64,000 bases of DNA, from NCBI RefSeq assembly GCF_028553745.1, contig NZ_CP067129.1:540501-604500 (forward strand), given 5' to 3'. The translations under genes were made by a program, and so were the position numbers. The notes under the pieces were generated by a model that saw nothing but the letters and a program-made list of their open reading frames with translations, was not told where the DNA came from and did not search any database. This stretch comes from Paracoccus seriniphilus. GTDB taxonomy: Bacteria > Pseudomonadota > Alphaproteobacteria > Rhodobacterales > Rhodobacteraceae. Below, one piece after another: positions 16,301 to 26,762 of this stretch; within the stretch, counting starts at the first letter, position 1; every line of letters starts with the position of its first letter.

Positions 16301-16839
16301 TGGAACAGCGCAGGACCGCTCGCATTGCCATCGTGACCGTCAGCGATCGTGCTGCTGCCGGAATCTATGAGGACAAGGGCGGTCCTGGCGCCGAAGCGTG
16401 GCTGCGCGAAACGATCACTTCGGATATCGAGATCGCGCGCCATATCATTCCCGACGGTCGCGAAGGCGTGGCTGCCAAGCTGCGCGAGCTGTGCGAGGCG
16501 GGCAGCGATCTGATCCTCGTGACCGGCGGCACCGGCCCGGCGCCGCGCGATCTGACGCCCGAGGCGGTGGCGGATGTCGCGCACAAGGAACTGCCTGGTT
16601 TCGGCGAGGAAATGCGCCGCGCTTCACTTGCCGAAGTGCCGACCGCGATCCTGTCACGCCAGACGGCGGTGATCCGTGACGCGACCCTGATCATCACCAT
16701 TCCGGGCAAGCCATCGGCCATCGCCACCTGCATGAACGCGGTCTTTGCGGCGGTGCCCTATTGCCTTGATCTGATCGGTGCAGCGCGGATCGAAACCGAT
16801 TCCGCCAGGATCAAGGCATTCCGCCCGAAAGCCAAATGA
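16300..16839 (+). CDS. mog: Molybdopterin adenylyltransferase (MogA)
   Basis: Adenylylates molybdopterin before molybdenum insertion in molybdenum-cofactor synthesis. The 179-residue protein shows IVTVSDRAAAG, the substrate-binding LVTGGTGPAPRDLTPEA, and IITIPGKPSAI. The family length is about 180-195. It is translationally coupled to argG by a one-base TAATG overlap, an arrangement with no obvious metabolic logic. No other molybdenum-cofactor gene is in the window. Confidence 0.93.
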   Translation: MEQRRTARIAIVTVSDRAAAGIYEDKGGPGAEAWLRETITSDIEIARHIIPDGREGVAAKLRELCEAGSDLILVTGGTGPAPRDLTPEAVADVAHKELPGFGEEMRRASLAEVPTAILSRQTAVIRDATLIITIPGKPSAIATCMNAVFAAVPYCLDLIGAARIETDSARIKAFRPKAK

Positions 16840-16942
16840 TCTGCGCCCTCCGCCCCGCGCTAGCGGAAGTGGTCTGGCTTTAGGGGAATCTCGGCCATCT
16901 TGTGATGAATGGGCGCAATACGTCCAGATATAGTGGTTTAGG

Positions 16943-16971
16943 TTGACTTGCAGGGGTTAGGCGCTGACAAT
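16943..16971 (+). promoter_or_regulatory. Predicted promoter of smc
   Basis: -35 TTGACT (16943-16948), 17-base spacer, -10 GACAAT (16966-16971). The predicted start is about 25 bases before the TTG start codon of smc. Confidence 0.5.
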
Positions 16972-17003
16972 CGGCAGCCAGGAACAACAGGACGGGCAGC
17001 ATT

Positions 17004-20000
17004 TTGCGTTTCGACCGGCTTCGACTGAACGGCTTCAAAAGCTTCGTTGATCCCACCGATCTGGTGATTCGCGAGGGTCTGACCGGCGTCGTCGGGCCGA
17101 ATGGCTGCGGCAAGTCCAACCTGCTTGAAGCCCTGCGCTGGGTGATGGGCGAGAACCGCCCGACCGCGATGCGCGGCGAGGGCATGGAGGATGTGATCTT
17201 CGCGGGCACCTCGCGCCGTTCGGCCCGAGGTCATGCCGAAGTCACTCTGACCATCGACAATCACGACCGGTTGGCTCCGGCGGGGTTCAATGATGAAGAC
17301 CGTTTCGACATCGTACGCCGGATCACCCGGGATGCGGGCTCTGCCTACAAGATCGGTGGCAAGGATGTGCGCGCGCGCGATGTGCAGATGCTCTTCGCGG
17401 ATGCCTCGACCGGTGCCCATAGCCCGGCATTGGTGCGTCAGGGGCAGATCAGTGAGCTGATCAACGCCAAACCCAAGAGCCGTCGTCGCATTCTGGAAGA
17501 GGCCGCCGGGATTTCCGGTCTGTATCAGCGCCGGCATGAGGCCGAACTGAAACTGAACGGGGCCGAGAACAATCTGACCCGCGTGGATGACACGCTGGAC
17601 CAACTGTCCACGCAGGCGGCCAGCCTGGCGCGGCAGGCTCGCGCCGCCGCGAAATATCGCGAGATCGGGGCGACGCTGCGTCTGGCCGAAGGATTGCTGC
17701 TGTATCGGCGCTGGTCCGAGGCCGAGGCCGCGAGGCTGGTGGCAGCACAGGCGCTGGCCGAAGCGCTCCGCAGTGCGCAGGCCGCCGAGGCCGCCTCGCG
17801 TGAAGCCAGCGAGCGCCGCGAGGCTGCCGATGAGGCCTTGCCGCCCCTGCGCGAAGAGGATCAGGTGGCCGCAGCGATCCTGTCGCGGCTGACGGCCGAA
17901 AAGGAAGCGCTGGATGATGCCGAGAAACGCGCAGTGGAACAGGTGCGGGCACTGGCGGCGCGGATTTCGCAACTGGACCGCGATATCGAACGGGAAGAGG
18001 CGCTGAACCGGGATGCTGGTGAGGTGGTGGAACGTCTGGCCTGGGAAAAGGCCGAACTTGAAAAGGCCGGTCTGGGCCATGACGACCAGTTGGAACGCAC
18101 CCGGATGCAGGCGGATGAGGCTGCCGAGGCCCTGCGAGAGGTCGAGACCCGCCTGGCTGAACTGACCGATGAAGCGGCTCGGCTGGCCGCGCGTCACCAC
18201 TCGGCCGAAAGGTTGGTGTCGGATCTGCGCACCATGATGGCGCGAGCCGAACGGGCGGCCACCGAGGCCGAACAGAACGCTGCGCGTGCTGCCGAAGCGG
18301 GGGCTGCTGCCGAGGAAGCCCTTGCCACGGCAGAGCAGGCCCAGGAGGCCGCCGCCGATCGTGCCGAGGCCGCCGAAGAAGCACTGGCCGGTGCCGAGAT
18401 TGTCAGGGCCGAAGCCGAGGCCGCCGAGGCTGCCAGCCGTGTTGCCCGTTCCGAGGCCGAGGGAGAGGCCAGCGCACTGGCGGCCGAAATGGCCGCCCTG
18501 CGTCGTCTGGTCGAACGCGGGCAGTCGGACGGGGCCGCGATCCTTGACCAGGTGCAGGTCGAAAAGGGCTATGAAATCGCCTTCGGCGCGGCGCTGGGGG
18601 ATGATCTGCGCGCCGGACTGGCCGAGGACGGTCAATCGGGCTGGCGGGATCTGCCCGGATGGGATGATCCGCAGCCTATGCCGTCGGGCGTCATGCCCCT
18701 GTCGCGCCATGTCAACGCGCCCGAGGCGCTGAACCGGCGGCTGTCGCAATGTGGCATTGCCGAGGATGTCGCGGCGGCGCGGGCCCTGCAGTCGGAGTTG
18801 CTGCCGGGGCAGCGGCTGGTGACGCGCGAGGGCGATCTGTTCCGCTGGGACGGAATGTGTGTTCTGGCGGGGGAAACCTCGTCCACGGCGGCGCTGCATC
18901 TGCAGAATGTCAACCAGCTGACCGAAATCACGCAGCAGGCCGATGAAGCGCAGGCTCGCGCGGCGGATGCGGCGCAGATTCATGATGAGGCGCGTGCGCG
19001 GCTGGCCGATGCGGCGGCCACCGAGAAATCGGCACGTGATGCCCGGCGCGAGGCCGAAAGGCTGTTGTCGGATGCGGCGCGGGCCGCCACGCGGGCAGAA
19101 TCGGATCTGGCATTGGCCAACAGTCGGCTCGAGGCCGCCCAGGCGGAACTGGCGCGTCACCGTGCAGATGCCTCGGATGCCTCGGCACGTCTGGGGCAGG
19201 CGGAACGTGCCTTGGCCCATCTGCCCTCGCGCGATGATGCGGCAGCGGCGGTGGAACATGCCCGCACCGGGGTCGAGGCCGCACGGATCGCCACCATGAC
19301 CCGCCGTGCCGCGCTGGACGAGTTGCGACGCGATGGCACGGCCCGCGTGAAGCGTCTGCAGGAAATCGCCAAGGAGGAATCGGGCTGGAAGCTGCGGCTG
19401 CAACAGGCCGGGACGCGGGGCGCGGAACTGGTCGCACGGCGCGAGGCTGCCGCCGCTGAACTCGAGGATGCCGAGGCGCAACCCGCCCTGCTGGCCGAGC
19501 GGCGCGAGGAATTGACCAATCGCGAGATAGAAGCCATTTCGCGGTTGGAGCGGGCGCGTGCGGCGCTGACGGCGGCCGATGAGATTGCCCGCAACTGCGC
19601 ACATGCGGAACGCGATGCGGAACGCCTTGCCTCGGAAGCCCGCGAAACCCGCGCAGCATGCCAGGCCAGGGCCGAGGCTGCCCGAGACAGCGAGATTGCC
19701 GCCCGCGAGCGCATTCTTGAAGAGACCGAATCCACCCCCCAGGACCTGCTGGCCTCCTTGGGAGAGGTTGATACCGATACGCCATCCGAAATGTTGGAAG
19801 ACCGGATTTCCCGCTTGCGCGCCCAACGCGACAGCCTTGGTGCGGTCAATCTGCGTGCCGAGGAAGACAAGCGCGAAATCGAGGAAGAGCGTGACAATCT
19901 GCAACGCGAAAAGACCGATCTGGAAGAGGCGATCCGCAAGCTGCGGGCCGGAATTGGCGGCCTGAATCGCGAAGGTCGCGAACGGTTGCTGGCCGCCTTT

Positions 20001-20456
20001 GATACGGTGAATGCCAATTTCTCGACGTTGTTCACCAGCCTGTTCGGCGGAGGCGAAGCAAGGTTGGTGCTGGTGGAATCCGATGATCCGCTGGAAGCCG
20101 GACTTGAGATCATGTGCCAGCCGCCGGGCAAGAAGCTGTCGACCCTGTCGCTGCTGTCGGGCGGGGAGCAGACGCTGACGGCCATGGCATTGATTTTCGC
20201 TGTCTTTCTGGCCAATCCGGCGCCGATTTGCGTGCTGGACGAGGTTGACGCGCCGCTGGATGATGCGAACGTCAGCCGCTTCTGCGATCTGCTGGATGAA
20301 ATGACCGGGCGCACGGACACGCGCTTTCTGATCATCACCCACCATGCGGTGACCATGGCGCGGATGGACCGGCTGTTCGGCGTGACGATGGTTGAACAGG
20401 GTGTCAGCCAATTGGTCAGCGTCGATCTCAAACGCGCCGAAGCTCTGGTCGCCTGA
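17004..20456 (+). CDS. smc: Chromosome segregation protein SMC
   Basis: Structural-maintenance-of-chromosomes ATPase (1150 residues), the core of the condensin complex that compacts and segregates chromosomes. Walker A GPNGCGKSN is at residues 31-39; two long Ala/Glu/Arg-rich coiled coils flank a hinge around residues 500-620; the C-terminal head carries the LLSGGEQ signature and Walker B CVLDEVDAPLDDAN. The start is TTG, fixed by the canonical N-terminus LRFDRLRLNGFKSF (first codon read as Met). scpA and scpB are not in the window. A long antisense open frame across it is a composition artefact. Confidence 0.97.
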   Translation: MRFDRLRLNGFKSFVDPTDLVIREGLTGVVGPNGCGKSNLLEALRWVMGENRPTAMRGEGMEDVIFAGTSRRSARGHAEVTLTIDNHDRLAPAGFNDEDRFDIVRRITRDAGSAYKIGGKDVRARDVQMLFADASTGAHSPALVRQGQISELINAKPKSRRRILEEAAGISGLYQRRHEAELKLNGAENNLTRVDDTLDQLSTQAASLARQARAAAKYREIGATLRLAEGLLLYRRWSEAEAARLVAAQALAEALRSAQAAEAASREASERREAADEALPPLREEDQVAAAILSRLTAEKEALDDAEKRAVEQVRALAARISQLDRDIEREEALNRDAGEVVERLAWEKAELEKAGLGHDDQLERTRMQADEAAEALREVETRLAELTDEAARLAARHHSAERLVSDLRTMMARAERAATEAEQNAARAAEAGAAAEEALATAEQAQEAAADRAEAAEEALAGAEIVRAEAEAAEAASRVARSEAEGEASALAAEMAALRRLVERGQSDGAAILDQVQVEKGYEIAFGAALGDDLRAGLAEDGQSGWRDLPGWDDPQPMPSGVMPLSRHVNAPEALNRRLSQCGIAEDVAAARALQSELLPGQRLVTREGDLFRWDGMCVLAGETSSTAALHLQNVNQLTEITQQADEAQARAADAAQIHDEARARLADAAATEKSARDARREAERLLSDAARAATRAESDLALANSRLEAAQAELARHRADASDASARLGQAERALAHLPSRDDAAAAVEHARTGVEAARIATMTRRAALDELRRDGTARVKRLQEIAKEESGWKLRLQQAGTRGAELVARREAAAAELEDAEAQPALLAERREELTNREIEAISRLERARAALTAADEIARNCAHAERDAERLASEARETRAACQARAEAARDSEIAARERILEETESTPQDLLASLGEVDTDTPSEMLEDRISRLRAQRDSLGAVNLRAEEDKREIEEERDNLQREKTDLEEAIRKLRAGIGGLNREGRERLLAAFDTVNANFSTLFTSLFGGGEARLVLVESDDPLEAGLEIMCQPPGKKLSTLSLLSGGEQTLTAMALIFAVFLANPAPICVLDEVDAPLDDANVSRFCDLLDEMTGRTDTRFLIITHHAVTMARMDRLFGVTMVEQGVSQLVSVDLKRAEALVA

Positions 20457-20538
20457 CAGTCCTCGCGCTAGGGTGCCCCCGAATCACGACGCGCCGCCGG
20501 TTGTCCCAACCATGCGGCCCAAGCCTGACGAGGACATC

Positions 20539-20994
20539 ATGAGCATCGAAGCCCGACTGACCGAAAAGGGAATCACCCTGCCGGACGCCCCTGCGCCCGC
20601 CGCGAATTACGTGCCCTATGTGCAAAGCGGCAATCTGATCTATGTCTCGGGGCAGATCAGCTCTGACGAAAACGGTCTGATCACCGGAAAGCTGGGTGAC
20701 TCGATGGAGGTCGAGGCCGGTGCCGCTGCGGCGCGCCGCTGTGGTCTGGCGCTGATCGCGCAACTGCGTGCTGCGACCGGCTCGCTGGACAAGGTGAAAC
20801 GGGTGGTCAAGCTGACGGGTTTCGTCAATTCCACGCCTGACTTCACCGATCAGCCCAAGGTCATCAATGGCTGCTCGGACCTGATGGTCGAAGTCTTTGG
20901 CGAGGCCGGGGCACATGCCCGCGCCGCAGTTTCCGCTCCGTCGCTGCCGATGGGTGTCGCGGTCGAGATCGAAGCGATCTTCGAGGTCGAGTGA
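20539..20994 (+). CDS. RidA family protein (YjgF/TdcF-like)
   Basis: Small trimeric enamine/imine deaminase-family protein (151 residues) of the longer alphaproteobacterial type. It begins MSIEARL, contains NLIYVSGQIS and VKLTGFVNST, and ends in VAVEIEAIFEV; the subgroup with a C-terminal VEIEA strand is typical. An AGGA lies close upstream. An in-frame ATG at 20512 is possible but less likely by homology. Its stop overlaps the next gene's ATG as TGATG, so it is coupled to the phosphodiesterase. Confidence 0.9.
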   Translation: MSIEARLTEKGITLPDAPAPAANYVPYVQSGNLIYVSGQISSDENGLITGKLGDSMEVEAGAAAARRCGLALIAQLRAATGSLDKVKRVVKLTGFVNSTPDFTDQPKVINGCSDLMVEVFGEAGAHARAAVSAPSLPMGVAVEIEAIFEVE

Positions 20995-21749
20995 TGGCCA
21001 CGCTGCCCAGGGCGTTTCTGACCGCCCCCATCACCCATCGCGGGCTGCATGGCGATGGCGTGCCGGAAAACAGTCTGGCGGCCGCCCGTGCCGCCATCGA
21101 CGCGGGATATGGCATCGAAATGGACATTCAGCCCGCCAGTGATGGCGAGGCCATGGTGTTTCATGACTATGATCTGAAGCGTCTGGCGAATGATCCGCGT
21201 CCGATCACGGAGATCAGTGTCGACGAGCTGACAGGCACCGAACTGTCGGGCAGCCGCGAGGTCATTCCGACCCTGGCAGAGATGCTGCAACTGGTGGCTG
21301 GCCGCGTGCCACTGCTGATCGAAATCAAGGATCAGGATCGGGGTCTGGGTGGCCATATCGGGGATCTGCACCAAAGGGTTGCCAGTCTGTTGAGCAGCTA
21401 TGACGGGCCGGTTGCGGTGATGTCCTTCAACCCCCGTATCGTCGGCGCATTTCACAAGATCGCGCCGGATGTGCCGGTCGGTCTGACGACCTGCGGCTAT
21501 GGCGAACAGGACTGGACCATGCTGGACGAGGAAACCCGTCGTCATCTGCGCGATATCGCGGATTTCGATGATGTCGGGGCCTGTTTCATCTCGCATGATC
21601 ACAATGATCTGGACAATCCGCGTGTTGCGGCGCTGAAGGCGCAGGGCGTGCCGATCCTTTGCTGGACGATCCGTTCCGCCGCGCACGAGGCGAAGGCGCG
21701 CAGGATTGCGGACAATATCACCTTTGAAGGTTACCGACCGGCTTCCTGA
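20994..21749 (+). CDS. Glycerophosphodiester phosphodiesterase
   Basis: Hydrolyses glycerophosphodiesters to glycerol-3-phosphate and an alcohol. The 251-residue protein has the GDPD fold signature: ITHRG with the catalytic His, the metal-binding PENS and EMDIQ, and the second catalytic His in VFHDYDL. No signal peptide is visible, so it should be cytoplasmic. The ATG at 20994 overlaps the ridA stop; the GTG three bases earlier is an alternative. A hairpin follows the stop. Confidence 0.92.
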   Translation: MATLPRAFLTAPITHRGLHGDGVPENSLAAARAAIDAGYGIEMDIQPASDGEAMVFHDYDLKRLANDPRPITEISVDELTGTELSGSREVIPTLAEMLQLVAGRVPLLIEIKDQDRGLGGHIGDLHQRVASLLSSYDGPVAVMSFNPRIVGAFHKIAPDVPVGLTTCGYGEQDWTMLDEETRRHLRDIADFDDVGACFISHDHNDLDNPRVAALKAQGVPILCWTIRSAAHEAKARRIADNITFEGYRPAS

Positions 21750-21755
21750 AACGGC

Positions 21756-21784
21756 GGGCGCGCAGGTCTCTTGCCTGTGCGCCC
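21756..21784 (+). terminator. Terminator-like hairpin after glycerophosphodiesterase gene
   Basis: Eleven-base stem GGGCGCGCAGG / CCTGTGCGCCC with one G-T pair and a 7-base loop. There is no T-run after it, so termination may be weak or need other factors. Confidence 0.45.
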
Positions 21785-21859
21785 GGCATGCGTGGCCGGA
21801 AGCTGCGAATGTGATCGGCAAGATCTGGCATTTTCCGGGCGGACGACTAGTTTGATCGC

Positions 21860-22996
<1,137 letters not shown>

Positions 22997-23055
22997 CCCG
23001 GCGCGCTGTCCGCGCCGGATCGTGGTGTTGAGCCGCAAGCGGGGCGGCTGCCTGA

Positions 23056-23541
23056 TCAGGCTTTTTCCAGCAATGCCTCGCCGGCGCTGACGCTGCAGGT
23101 GCCGGGGGAATCCTCGACATCAATGACCTCGACCTTGCCGTCGCGCAGCAGCGCGGCAAAGCGCTGGCAGCGTCCGAACAGGCCTGCGGGCGGGGCGTCG
23201 AAATCCAGTCCCAGCGCCTTGGTCACGCTGCCATCCGCATCGGCCAGAACCTCGATGCCCGCTTCGGGCGCCCCGGTCGATTTCGCCCAGGCGTCGCAGA
23301 CGAAGGGGTCATTGACGGTCAGGCAGACAATGCGCGAGATGCCCTTGTCGCGAAATTGCTGTGCCGTGCGGATGAAGCTGGGCATATGGGCGTTGGTGCA
23401 GGTGCCGGTATAGGCGCCGGGCAGACCAAAAATGACCGTACGGCCTTTCCCCAGTTCTGCAGTGTCGACAGCTTCGGGGCCGTTTTCGCCGACGCGCAGC
23501 AATGTGCCGCCGGGAAAGGTGTCGCCAACCTGAATGGTCAT
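23056..23541 (-). CDS. Peroxiredoxin (Prx5/AhpE type)
   Basis: Thiol peroxidase of 161 residues that reduces peroxides with thioredoxin or glutaredoxin as electron donor. The peroxidatic Cys lies in the PGAYTGTCTNAHMP motif of the Prx5 subgroup. A further Cys-containing CDAWAKSTG matches family members, and SPGTCSVSAGEALL closes the protein. The ATG at 23541 (MTIQVGDTFP) was chosen by homology; the frame is open upstream through the neighbouring promoter. It is divergent from a FAD oxidoreductase gene. Confidence 0.93.
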   Translation of the reverse strand: MTIQVGDTFPGGTLLRVGENGPEAVDTAELGKGRTVIFGLPGAYTGTCTNAHMPSFIRTAQQFRDKGISRIVCLTVNDPFVCDAWAKSTGAPEAGIEVLADADGSVTKALGLDFDAPPAGLFGRCQRFAALLRDGKVEVIDVEDSPGTCSVSAGEALLEKA

Positions 23542-23575
23542 CGTGATCTCCATGAATTGCAACGGATTCGCGGCG

Positions 23576-23604
23576 ACTATAGGATGTGCAGGTGAAACTG
23601 GCCA
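23576..23604 (-). promoter_or_regulatory. Predicted promoter of the peroxiredoxin gene
   Basis: Minus strand: -35 TGGCCA (23604-23599), 17-base spacer, -10 TATAGT (23581-23576). The -10 is strong and the -35 moderate. I saw no obvious OxyR-type repeat. Confidence 0.45.
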
Positions 23605-23626
23605 GAACACAGGCGGGCGGAAAACC

Positions 23627-24826
23627 ATGCGTATCGTGATCATAGGGGCGGGGCAGGCGGCGGCCTCGATGGCGGCGCGCCTGCGCGCAGGCGGACATGA
23701 GGGGCCGCTGACGATCGTCGGGGCCGAACCGGTCGCCCCTTATCAGCGTCCGCCCCTGTCCAAGGCCTATCTGCTGGGGGATATGGGGCTGGACCGCCTG
23801 TTGCTGCGCAGCGACGACTGGTGGAAGGATCAGGGGATCGAACTGCGGCTGAACGAAAGAGCCACGGCCATCGACCGGGCCGCGCGGCTGATTGCCACCG
23901 ACCACGGCAGTCTTCCTTATGATGCGCTGGCGCTGGCTACCGGGGCCACCCCCAAACGCCTGCCTGCCGGGATGGGTGGTGAGTTGCCGGGCGTTCACGT
24001 CATTCGCAGCCTGTCCGATGTGGATGCGCTGGCGCCTCAATTGCAGGCGGGTCGGCGGCTGGTCGTGATCGGCGGCGGGTATATCGGGCTGGAGGCGGCC
24101 GCCGTGGCGCGCAAGCTGGGTCTGGACGTCACGCTGGTCGAGGCCGCTCCGCGCATTCTGGGTCGCGTCGCAGCGGCGGAAACGGCGGATATGGTGCGCG
24201 AGATGCATCGCAGCCACGGGGTGCGGATCCTCGAAGCAGCGGGAATCGAGCGCATCACCGGAACCGATCATGTGACCGGCGTCGCCCTGCAGGACGGTCG
24301 CAACCTGCCTGCGGATGTCGTGATCACCGGGATCGGCGTGCTGCCCGATGTGGCGATTGCCCATGAGGCCGGGATTCATATCGACAATGGCATTGCCACC
24401 GATGATCGCGGGCGAAGTTCGGATCCGGCGATCTGGGCGGCTGGCGATTGCGCCAGCTTTCCGTGGCGTGGCCAGCGCATCCGGCTGGAAAGCGTCGGCG
24501 GCGCCATCGATATGGGTGAAACCGTCGCAGACAACATTCTGGGTGCCGATCGCGCTTATGAGCCAAAGCCATGGTTCTGGTCGGATCAGTTTGACGCCAA
24601 ACTGCAGATTGCCGGGCTGGGCACCGGCCATGACCGGATCGTGCAGCGCAAGGGCGATGGCATGCATGGCGGGTCGGTCTGGTATTACCACATGGATCAG
24701 CTGATCGCCGTGGATGCGCTGAACGATGCCCGGGCCTATATGATCGGCAAGAGACTGATCGAGGCCGGGAAGTCACCGGACCCCGAGCTTGTCGTGAATG
24801 CCCCCGATCTGAAAGCCCTGCTATGA
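23627..24826 (+). CDS. FAD-dependent oxidoreductase, ferredoxin/rubredoxin reductase-like
   Basis: Flavoprotein of 399 residues in the putidaredoxin/rhodocoxin reductase family, transferring electrons from NAD(P)H to a small iron-sulfur partner. The FAD-binding GAGQAAASMAARLR is at residues 6-19, the NAD-binding VVIGGGYIGLEAA at about 146-158, and AAGDCASF precedes the C-terminal domain. No ferredoxin or P450 gene is adjacent, so the partner is unknown. The start at 23627 gives the canonical MRIVIIGAG N-terminus. The stop overlaps a 12-codon micro-ORF leading to rsmD. Confidence 0.9.
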   Translation: MRIVIIGAGQAAASMAARLRAGGHEGPLTIVGAEPVAPYQRPPLSKAYLLGDMGLDRLLLRSDDWWKDQGIELRLNERATAIDRAARLIATDHGSLPYDALALATGATPKRLPAGMGGELPGVHVIRSLSDVDALAPQLQAGRRLVVIGGGYIGLEAAAVARKLGLDVTLVEAAPRILGRVAAAETADMVREMHRSHGVRILEAAGIERITGTDHVTGVALQDGRNLPADVVITGIGVLPDVAIAHEAGIHIDNGIATDDRGRSSDPAIWAAGDCASFPWRGQRIRLESVGGAIDMGETVADNILGADRAYEPKPWFWSDQFDAKLQIAGLGTGHDRIVQRKGDGMHGGSVWYYHMDQLIAVDALNDARAYMIGKRLIEAGKSPDPELVVNAPDLKALL

Positions 24827-24861
24827 CCATTGCAACAGTCCGGCGCGGGGTGACGGCATGA
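24823..24861 (+). CDS. Possible 12-codon coupling micro-ORF between the FAD oxidoreductase and rsmD
   Basis: Short frame encoding MTIATVRRGVTA. Its ATG overlaps the upstream gene's stop as ATGA, and its own TGA overlaps the rsmD ATG as ATGA, so ribosomes could step through all three frames. Whether it is translated or only reflects a chance arrangement cannot be told from sequence. The peptide resembles nothing I recognise. Confidence 0.3.
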   Translation: MTIATVRRGVTA

Positions 24862-25427
24862 GGATTGTCGGCGGGAATTTCCGCGGCCTCAAACTGGCCG
24901 ACGTGGGTGAAGGTGATGCCCGTGCCCATCTGCGGCCCACCACGGACCGCGTGCGCGAATCGATCTTCAACCTGTTGATCAACGGAAGCTTCGGCAACCC
25001 GATCCCCGGTGCCCGCGTGCTGGACCTGTTTGCCGGGACCGGTGCCCTGGGTCTGGAGGCCCTGTCGCGCGGCGCGGCCAGACTGAGCCTCGTCGATGAC
25101 GGGACGGCGGCACGGGCACTGATTCGCGCCAATGTCGAGCGGGCGCGGGCCTTGGGCGTCAGCGACATCTGGCGTCGAGACGCGACGCGGCTGGGGCCCA
25201 ATCGCGGCCCCACCTATGATCTGCTGTTTCTGGACCCGCCCTATGGCAAGGGGCTGGGCGAACGTGCCGTGGCTTCGGCCATCGAAGGTGGCTGGCTGTC
25301 GGATGGTGCCGTGGTGGTCTGGGAGGAATCGCGCCCGCCGCTGTTGCCCGCCGGGCTGGTTCAACTGGACCAGCGCCGCTATGGCGATACGGTCGTGACG
25401 ATTGCCCGGATGGTCGCCGGGGGTTGA
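24858..25427 (+). CDS. rsmD: 16S rRNA (guanine(966)-N(2))-methyltransferase RsmD
   Basis: Methylates G966 of 16S rRNA during 30S assembly. The 189-residue protein begins MRIVGGNFRG and has PTTDRVRESIFNLL, the SAM-binding LDLFAGTGALGLEALSRGA and the catalytic LFLDPPYG. The length matches the family. It lies 12 bases from the convergent aminotransferase gene's end. Confidence 0.96.
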   Translation: MRIVGGNFRGLKLADVGEGDARAHLRPTTDRVRESIFNLLINGSFGNPIPGARVLDLFAGTGALGLEALSRGAARLSLVDDGTAARALIRANVERARALGVSDIWRRDATRLGPNRGPTYDLLFLDPPYGKGLGERAVASAIEGGWLSDGAVVVWEESRPPLLPAGLVQLDQRRYGDTVVTIARMVAGG

Positions 25428-25439
25428 AGCCGACGGCCC

Positions 25440-26618
25440 TCAGGCCGGTTCGGCAATGACCGTGGCCGCGGCATGCAGGGCACCCTGACCATGGGGGATC
25501 TCCAGCGCGATCAACCCCGCCTGCATCGAGGCCAGCGCACCAAGAATCATGCCGGCATTGGCGTGGCCCATATGGGCGATGCGAAGGGCATTGGCCGGAT
25601 CCTGTGCCCCCAGCCCGATGCCCAGGGTGACACCGCATTGCTCGGTCACCCAGGCGCGCAGGGCATCGGCAAAGGGCATGTGCACCGCGGTCACGGATGC
25701 AGCGCGGGCGCTGGGATCGGCGATGGCCAGGCGGATGTCGGGATTTCTTGCACCCCAGGCCTCGACGGCGGCCCAGACCGCGCGGGCCAGTGCCGCGTGG
25801 CGTGCCCAGGCAGTCGGCAGTCCCTCTTCGTCCAGCAGCATGGTCAGCGCCTCGTTCAGGGCGAACAATTGTTGCACCGGTGCCGTGCCGCCCCAGAACT
25901 GCCACAGGCTTTCACGCCCGGCGCTGGCCCTGATATGCCAGTCCCAGAAGGGCGTCTTGCGCTCACCGGCCGGCTGGCTTGCGGCATGATCCGAGAACCA
26001 GACAAAGGCGGTGCCCGGCGGGCACATCAGCCCTTTCTGGCTGGAGGACAGCAGGACATCCACGCCCCAGTCATCCATCATCATCGGCGCACATCCCAGC
26101 GAGGCGATGGCGTCGACGATCAGCAGCGCCGGATGCTGCCCCATCGCCTGGCGGATTGCCGGAATATCTGCCATGCAGCCCGTTGCCGTGTCGACCTGGC
26201 AGACCAGTACTGCGCGAATCTGGCCATCGGTATCCTCGGCAAGACGCAGCGCCAGCCGTTCTGGATCGACGGGATTGTTGCCGAAATCAAGTTTCTCGAC
26301 ATAGGCGCCATGGGTCGCCATCTGTTCCGCCCAGGCGCGACCGAAAAAGCCGCTGGTCAGCACAAGGATCTGGTCGCCGGGCGAAACGAGATTGGCGGCA
26401 ACGGCTTCCCATGCGGTATGACCATTGCCGATATAGGGGGCCAGATGCGCATTGGTGCCGGCCAGCCGTTTCAACTGTGCCATGACCTGCATGTTCAACT
26501 CGGCCAGTTCTTCGCCGTAGAGGTCGGGAGAGGCGCGATGGGCGGCGCGCAGGACCCGTTCGGGCGCAGGTGAGGGGCCGGGAATGGATATGATGGCGTG
26601 ACCTGCGGCAAGGCTCAT
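25440..26618 (-). CDS. PLP-dependent aminotransferase class V (alanine/serine-glyoxylate type)
   Basis: Fold-type I PLP enzyme of 392 residues in the alanine-glyoxylate/serine-glyoxylate/phosphonate aminotransferase group. Visible parts are IPGPSPAPERVLRA at the start, YIGNGHTAWEAVAANL, the PLP-binding IVDAIASLGCAPMMMDDWGVD, and the Schiff-base Lys in SSSQKGLMCPPG. The C-terminal domain ends with LRIAHMGHANAGMILG. Substrates cannot be assigned; the family commonly transfers the amino group of alanine or serine to glyoxylate. It stands apart from its neighbours, with TTGACC about 50 bases upstream as a possible -35. Confidence 0.9.
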   Translation of the reverse strand: MSLAAGHAIISIPGPSPAPERVLRAAHRASPDLYGEELAELNMQVMAQLKRLAGTNAHLAPYIGNGHTAWEAVAANLVSPGDQILVLTSGFFGRAWAEQMATHGAYVEKLDFGNNPVDPERLALRLAEDTDGQIRAVLVCQVDTATGCMADIPAIRQAMGQHPALLIVDAIASLGCAPMMMDDWGVDVLLSSSQKGLMCPPGTAFVWFSDHAASQPAGERKTPFWDWHIRASAGRESLWQFWGGTAPVQQLFALNEALTMLLDEEGLPTAWARHAALARAVWAAVEAWGARNPDIRLAIADPSARAASVTAVHMPFADALRAWVTEQCGVTLGIGLGAQDPANALRIAHMGHANAGMILGALASMQAGLIALEIPHGQGALHAAATVIAEPA

Positions 26619-26762
26619 GCGGCTGTTCCTTCAGAATTTGCATTAGCGGTATGCCCGACGCGTGAAGAGGTCAACGGGTCCGGGACAGATGCGCCGCCTT
26701 GCCCCGCCTTGGCCCGACGCGCTATGGCTGGACGGATACTGCCCCAAGGAGCCGGCCCGACC

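Noticed and set aside
16938..20411. Open frame of 1157 codons antisense to smc
   Set aside because: It mirrors smc codon bias at high GC, has low-complexity Gln/Arg/Gly-rich translation without domains, and competes with an unambiguous SMC protein.
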